NCBI RefSeq assembly: GCF_030651745.1
Contig: NZ_JAUSCC010000103.1
Span: 1-20,028 of the forward strand
Length of the DNA stretch: 20,028 nt
Direction of reading: 5' to 3'
Origin: Methylophaga sp.
Lineage (GTDB): Bacteria > Pseudomonadota > Gammaproteobacteria > Nitrosococcales > Methylophagaceae
In this document: positions 16,292-20,028 of the stretch, piece after piece
How positions within the stretch are numbered: the stretch's first letter is position 1
How the letters are laid out: every line of letters begins with the position of its first letter
Position numbers and translations under genes: made by a program
The notes under the pieces: generated by a model
Seen by the model: only the letters and a program-made list of their open reading frames with translations
The model's database searches: none
What the model was told of the DNA's origin: nothing

Positions 16292-17371
16292 TTAACCAAA
16301 CCTGCGCTCAAATTCAGACATAAACCAGATGAGTTTATCAACACCGGCTTCCGGCATAGCATTGTATATGCTGGCACGCATGCCACCCAAATCCCGATGT
16401 CCTTTAAGCGTTAACAAGCCTTCTTTGGCGGCATCTGTCAGAAACTGTTGATCCAGTTCGCTGTTGGCCAGCGTAAACGGGATATTCATCCATGAACGGT
16501 AACGTATATCTACCGGATTAGCATAAAAATCACTGCCATCAATTGCAGCATACAGTTTGGCCGCTTTACGCTGATTGGTTTCTGCCATGCCCCGCAAACC
16601 GCCCTGTTTTTTCAGCCATTGAAACACCAATCCAGCCAGATACCAGCTATAGGTCGCTGGCGTGTTATACATTGAACCGTTATCTGCATGGATTTTGTAA
16701 TCAAACATCACCGGCGTTCCCGGCAAGGTTTTGCCCAATAAATCCTTACGTACGATAACGATACACAAACCGGCAGGACCGATATTTTTCTGTGCACCAG
16801 CGTAAATCAGCCCAAAACGATTTACATCACAGGGCCGTGACAAAATGGTTGATGACATATCCGCAACAAGGGTTGTATCCCCTACTTCCGGGATTTCAGC
16901 AAACTCCACCCCATGAATAGTCTCATTCGGTGTGTAGTGCACATAAGCTGCATTTTCAGATAACTGCCATTCTGACTTGTCAGGAATCGTACGGTAATGC
17001 GATGGTTTGGCATCAGCAACCACATTAACTTTGGTGTAACGACTGGCTTCAGCAATGGCTTTTTCTGACCATGCACCGGTATTTAAATAATCAGCCTGCG
17101 TTTTACCGTGCAGCAAATTCATTGGGATCATCGAAAACTGACTGGATGCGCCGCCTTGTAAAAACAGCACCGCATAATCATCCGAAATTCCCATCAGCTC
17201 ACGCAGATCAGCTTCGGCCTGATGTGCGATAGACGTGTATTCCGGACCACGGTGACTCATTTCCATCACTGACATGCCGGTACCACGCCAATCCAACATT
17301 TCCTGTTGTGCAATCAGCATTACATCGTCCGGCAGCATAGCTGGGCCGGCACTAAAATTATAGGCTCTCAA
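16292..17371 (-). CDS. serC: Phosphoserine aminotransferase
   Basis: PLP-dependent transaminase of serine synthesis (3-phosphohydroxypyruvate to phosphoserine), also used in pyridoxal phosphate synthesis. The 359-aa sequence begins with the family signature NFSAGPAMLP, has the phosphate-contacting LQGGASSQF at 71-79, and the PLP-binding Lys K195 in YAGAQKNIGPAG. The start codon is TTG at 17369-17371. No ATG is available nearby, and starting at this TTG gives the expected N-terminus MRAYNFSAG. The ribosome site AGAAGAA overlaps the last codons and stop of gyrA, four bases upstream, suggesting coupling. Confidence 0.96.
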   Translation of the reverse strand: MRAYNFSAGPAMLPDDVMLIAQQEMLDWRGTGMSVMEMSHRGPEYTSIAHQAEADLRELMGISDDYAVLFLQGGASSQFSMIPMNLLHGKTQADYLNTGAWSEKAIAEASRYTKVNVVADAKPSHYRTIPDKSEWQLSENAAYVHYTPNETIHGVEFAEIPEVGDTTLVADMSSTILSRPCDVNRFGLIYAGAQKNIGPAGLCIVIVRKDLLGKTLPGTPVMFDYKIHADNGSMYNTPATYSWYLAGLVFQWLKKQGGLRGMAETNQRKAAKLYAAIDGSDFYANPVDIRYRSWMNIPFTLANSELDQQFLTDAAKEGLLTLKGHRDLGGMRASIYNAMPEAGVDKLIWFMSEFERRFG

Positions 17372-17375
17372 ATGT

Positions 17376-19961
17376 TTATTCTTCTGTTAAATCATCGGTG
17401 TGTGGCAAGTCGTCAACATCAACTTCTTCATTTTCGTCTTCAATGACGCGTTCCAAACCAACCAGTTTTTCATCATTACTCAGATTAATCAGACGTACAC
17501 CTTGGGTATTACGTCCGACCAGTGAGACATGTTTCACCGGTGTGCGAACCAGCGTACCGCCATTGGTAATCAACATGATTTGGTCTTCTTCACAGACTTG
17601 TACGGCACCAACCACCTGACCATTACGTGCAGATGTTTGAATAGAGATAATGCCCTGACCGCCACGACCTTGTACACGGTATTCTTCAAGGTTAGTACGT
17701 TTGCCGTAACCGAATTCAGTTGCGGTCAGAATCGCACCTTCCTGCTGGGCAATAATCAATGAAATGATCTGTTCACCATCGGCCAGACGCATACCACGTA
17801 CACCGCGTGAAACACGGCCCATTGAACGCACATCAGTTTCAGGGAAACGAATCACTTTACCATTGCTGCTGAACAGCATCACATCAGACTCACCGTCAGT
17901 TAATGCCACACCAACCAGTTTGTCATCGTCTTTCAGATCCACGGCAATAATACCGTTGGCCCGTGGACGTGAATAATCAACTAATGGGGTTTTCTTAACG
18001 GTACCGCTGGCTGTTGCCATAAAGATGAATTTATCGGCTTCAAACTCACGGATAGGTAATACCGCATTAATACGTTCGCCTTCATCCAACGGCAATAAAT
18101 TCACAATCGGTTTACCACGTGCAGTACGACCACCTTGTGGCAATTCATAGACTTTCTTCCAGTAAACCTTACCGGCACTGGAGAAGCACAATAAAGTGTC
18201 ATGGGTATTGGCAATAAACAGATGTTCAATGAAATCTTCATCTTTCATTGAGGTGGCTGCTTTGCCCTTACCACCACGGCGTTGGGCTTGATAGGTATCC
18301 AACTGTTGTGTTTTGGCATAACCGGCATGCGATAAAGTGACCACCATTTCTTCTTCGGTAATCAGATCTTCTAAGGTTAAATCAAGATGCGTATCCAGGA
18401 TTTCAGTACGACGGTTATCACCGTATTCATCATTAATCGCAACCAACTCAGCACGGATAACGGCCATCAGATTGTCAGGGTCGCTCAGGATAGCCAGCAA
18501 GTCGCGGATTGCATCGAGAACTTCACGGTATTCCTGCAGAATTTTGTCTTGTTCCAGGCCAGTCAATCTATGCAGACGCATATCCAGAATGGCTTGGGCT
18601 TGCACAGGTGATAAGTAGTACTGACCATCAACCAGACCAAACTGAGCAGCCAAATCTTCCGGACGTGAAGCTTGTGCACCTGCGGCGCCGAGCATTTCCA
18701 GAATCATTTCACTGCGCCAGCCTTGAGCAAGTAACGCTTCTCTGGCTTCAGACGGGCTTGGTGAGGCTTTAATCAGCTCAATGACTTCATCGATATTGGC
18801 CAGTGCTGTCGCCAGACCTTCCAATATATGAGCACGTTCACGGGCTTTACGCAGTTCATAAATCGAACGACGCGTGACCACTTCACGGCGATGACGGATA
18901 AAGGCTTCAAGGATCGGTTTCAGACCCAATGTACGTGGCTGACCATCAACGATCGCCACCATATTGATACCAAACACCGTTTGTAACTGGGTTTGCTGAT
19001 ACAGATTATTCAAAATAACTTCTGGCACATCACCACGTTTGATGACCACCACCATACGCATGCCGTCTTTATCCGACTCATCACGCAGGGCAGAAATACC
19101 TTCGATTTTTTTCTCTTTAACCAGCTCGGCAATTTTTTCCAGCAAGCGGGCTTTGTTTACCTGATATGGCAGTTCGTGAACGATAATGCTTTGCTGACCG
19201 GTGGCTTCATTGGTTTCAATTTCGGCGCGAGCACGCATGTAAACACGGCCACGACCGGTTTCATAGGCTTCAGCGATACCGTTGGAACCGTTGATGATAC
19301 CGGCAGTTGGAAAGTCAGGGCCTGGAACAAATTCCATCAACTCGCGAGTGGTAACACTCGGGTCATCGATAATCGCAATACAGGCATTAAGAATTTCAGT
19401 CAGATTATGCGGCGGAATATTGGTTGCCATACCAACGGCAATACCGGATGAACCGTTCACTAATAATGCTGGGAATCGCGTAGGCAGGACCGATGGTTCT
19501 GACTCGGATTCATCATAGTTAGCGGTGAAATCGACCGTTTCTTTGTCCAAATCGGCGAGCATTTCGTGGGCGATTTTCGCCATACGCACTTCGGTATAAC
19601 GCATCGCAGCAGGAGGATCACCATCGACTGAACCAAAGTTACCTTGTCCATCAACCAGCATGTAACGCATCGAGAATGGCTGAGCCATACGTACCATCGT
19701 GTCATATACCGCTGTATCACCATGCGGGTGATATTTACCGATAACGTCACCGACGATACGAGCAGATTTTTTGTATGGGCTGTTCCAGTTGTTTCCTAAT
19801 TCACGCATAGCATATAAAACGCGGCGATGAACAGGTTTCAGGCCGTCCCGGACATCCGGTAAGGCGCGTCCTACGATAACGCTCATGGCGTAATCGAGGT
19901 AGGACTGTTTCATTTCATCTTCGATACTGATCGAGTCCAGTTCCAGAGCAATCTCAGACAT
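17376..19961 (-). CDS. gyrA: DNA gyrase subunit A
   Basis: Breakage-reunion subunit of the type II topoisomerase that introduces negative supercoils. The 861-aa product has catalytic Tyr Y122 ([12 protein letters not shown]), the helix-turn-helix region [25 protein letters not shown], and the GyrA-box QRRGGKGK, which distinguishes GyrA from ParC. A six-bladed C-terminal DNA-wrapping domain leads to an acidic tail ([11 protein letters not shown]...). In the quinolone region, position 83 is Thr and 87 is Asp. Thr83 is the natural residue in some gammaproteobacteria such as Pseudomonas aeruginosa, so it is not evidence of resistance. The ATG has GGAAG eight bases upstream. It heads the long gyrA-serC-pheA-ispH-ABC-DUF1244 run. 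Confidence 0.98.
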   Translation of the reverse strand: MSEIALELDSISIEDEMKQSYLDYAMSVIVGRALPDVRDGLKPVHRRVLYAMRELGNNWNSPYKKSARIVGDVIGKYHPHGDTAVYDTMVRMAQPFSMRYMLVDGQGNFGSVDGDPPAAMRYTEVRMAKIAHEMLADLDKETVDFTANYDESESEPSVLPTRFPALLVNGSSGIAVGMATNIPPHNLTEILNACIAIIDDPSVTTRELMEFVPGPDFPTAGIINGSNGIAEAYETGRGRVYMRARAEIETNEATGQQSIIVHELPYQVNKARLLEKIAELVKEKKIEGISALRDESDKDGMRMVVVIKRGDVPEVILNNLYQQTQLQTVFGINMVAIVDGQPRTLGLKPILEAFIRHRREVVTRRSIYELRKARERAHILEGLATALANIDEVIELIKASPSPSEAREALLAQGWRSEMILEMLGAAGAQASRPEDLAAQFGLVDGQYYLSPVQAQAILDMRLHRLTGLEQDKILQEYREVLDAIRDLLAILSDPDNLMAVIRAELVAINDEYGDNRRTEILDTHLDLTLEDLITEEEMVVTLSHAGYAKTQQLDTYQAQRRGGKGKAATSMKDEDFIEHLFIANTHDTLLCFSSAGKVYWKKVYELPQGGRTARGKPIVNLLPLDEGERINAVLPIREFEADKFIFMATASGTVKKTPLVDYSRPRANGIIAVDLKDDDKLVGVALTDGESDVMLFSSNGKVIRFPETDVRSMGRVSRGVRGMRLADGEQIISLIIAQQEGAILTATEFGYGKRTNLEEYRVQGRGGQGIISIQTSARNGQVVGAVQVCEEDQIMLITNGGTLVRTPVKHVSLVGRNTQGVRLINLSNDEKLVGLERVIEDENEEVDVDDLPHTDDLTEE

Positions 19962-20028
19962 TTAATATTCTTCCAAAATGAACAAAAGCAAGCCTAGCTT
20001 GTTGAAGTTTCAGGCAAAAAATTTTGCT
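19962..20028 (-). promoter_or_regulatory. gyrA leader with two short inverted repeats
   Basis: The 67 bases upstream of gyrA hold a GGAAG ribosome site, a 5-bp hairpin CAAGC-CTA-GCTTG (19989-20001), and a palindrome GCAAAA-AA-TTTTGC (20014-20027) at the window edge. No convincing -35/-10 pair is visible, so the promoter probably lies beyond the window. The palindrome could be an operator or part of an upstream terminator. Confidence 0.3.

Noticed and set aside
18993..19451. A 152-codon plus-strand frame rich in Asn, Phe and Thr inside gyrA
   Set aside because: It is antisense to conserved gyrA sequence, with low-complexity composition, no recognisable domain and no ribosome site.
19695..19715. 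Thr at GyrA position 83 as a possible quinolone-resistance change
   Set aside because: Thr83 is the wild-type residue in several gammaproteobacteria and Asp87 is unchanged, so it is more likely natural variation.

Overview
The window is a compact, mostly chromosomal stretch of a moderate-GC gammaproteobacterium. The evidence is a homodimeric-type pyruvate dehydrogenase operon (aceE-aceF-lpdA) with a lipoyl domain fused to E3, a gyrA-serC-pheA run, a Dam-type methyltransferase, MsrPQ and a fused Dpp-type ATPase. The combination recalls Methylophaga and related Piscirickettsiaceae-like bacteria, but that placement is a judgement from memory and was not searched. Almost everything is on the minus strand. 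Only an ECF sigma factor and its anti-sigma factor are on the plus strand. I see no rRNA, tRNA, IS element or CRISPR.

Layout, in increasing coordinates: the first codons of argG run off the left edge (1-35). Next come an orphan Dam-type adenine methyltransferase (86-871), a strong minus-strand terminator (935-967), and the operon aceE-aceF-lpdA, transcribed leftward from a promoter near 6794-6821. The centre (6931-9475) is a minus-strand cluster in the order hvfA-like, hvfX-like DoxX, msrP, msrQ. It faces a divergent plus-strand ECF sigma/anti-sigma pair (9678-10542). The right half is one long minus-strand run: gyrA, serC, pheA, ispH, a Dpp-type permease, a double ATPase and a DUF1244 gene. 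Its gene spacings range from 8 bases to small overlaps, and it ends at a hairpin at 10528-10554.

The most interesting part is the centre. The 97-aa secreted peptide carries six Cys, each in an E-G/A-K-C-G motif, on a 17-residue repeat. This is the hallmark of HvfA-type copper-binding RiPP precursors, whose Cys are normally modified by an MNIO (DUF692) enzyme and its partner (HvfB/HvfC). Neither enzyme gene is present here. The precursor is followed by a DoxX-family membrane protein, the HvfX position, whose end overlaps the start of msrP. MsrPQ repairs oxidised methionines in the periplasm. The opposing ECF sigma factor has a TGTAAC element, and so does hvfA. I infer a stress-inducible periplasmic copper/oxidant defence module in which the modifying enzymes must act in trans, or the peptide is used unmodified.

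The rest is core metabolism: pyruvate to acetyl-CoA, DNA gyrase, serine/phenylalanine synthesis and isoprenoid synthesis, plus an incomplete peptide-type ABC importer with no binding protein or second permease gene in view.
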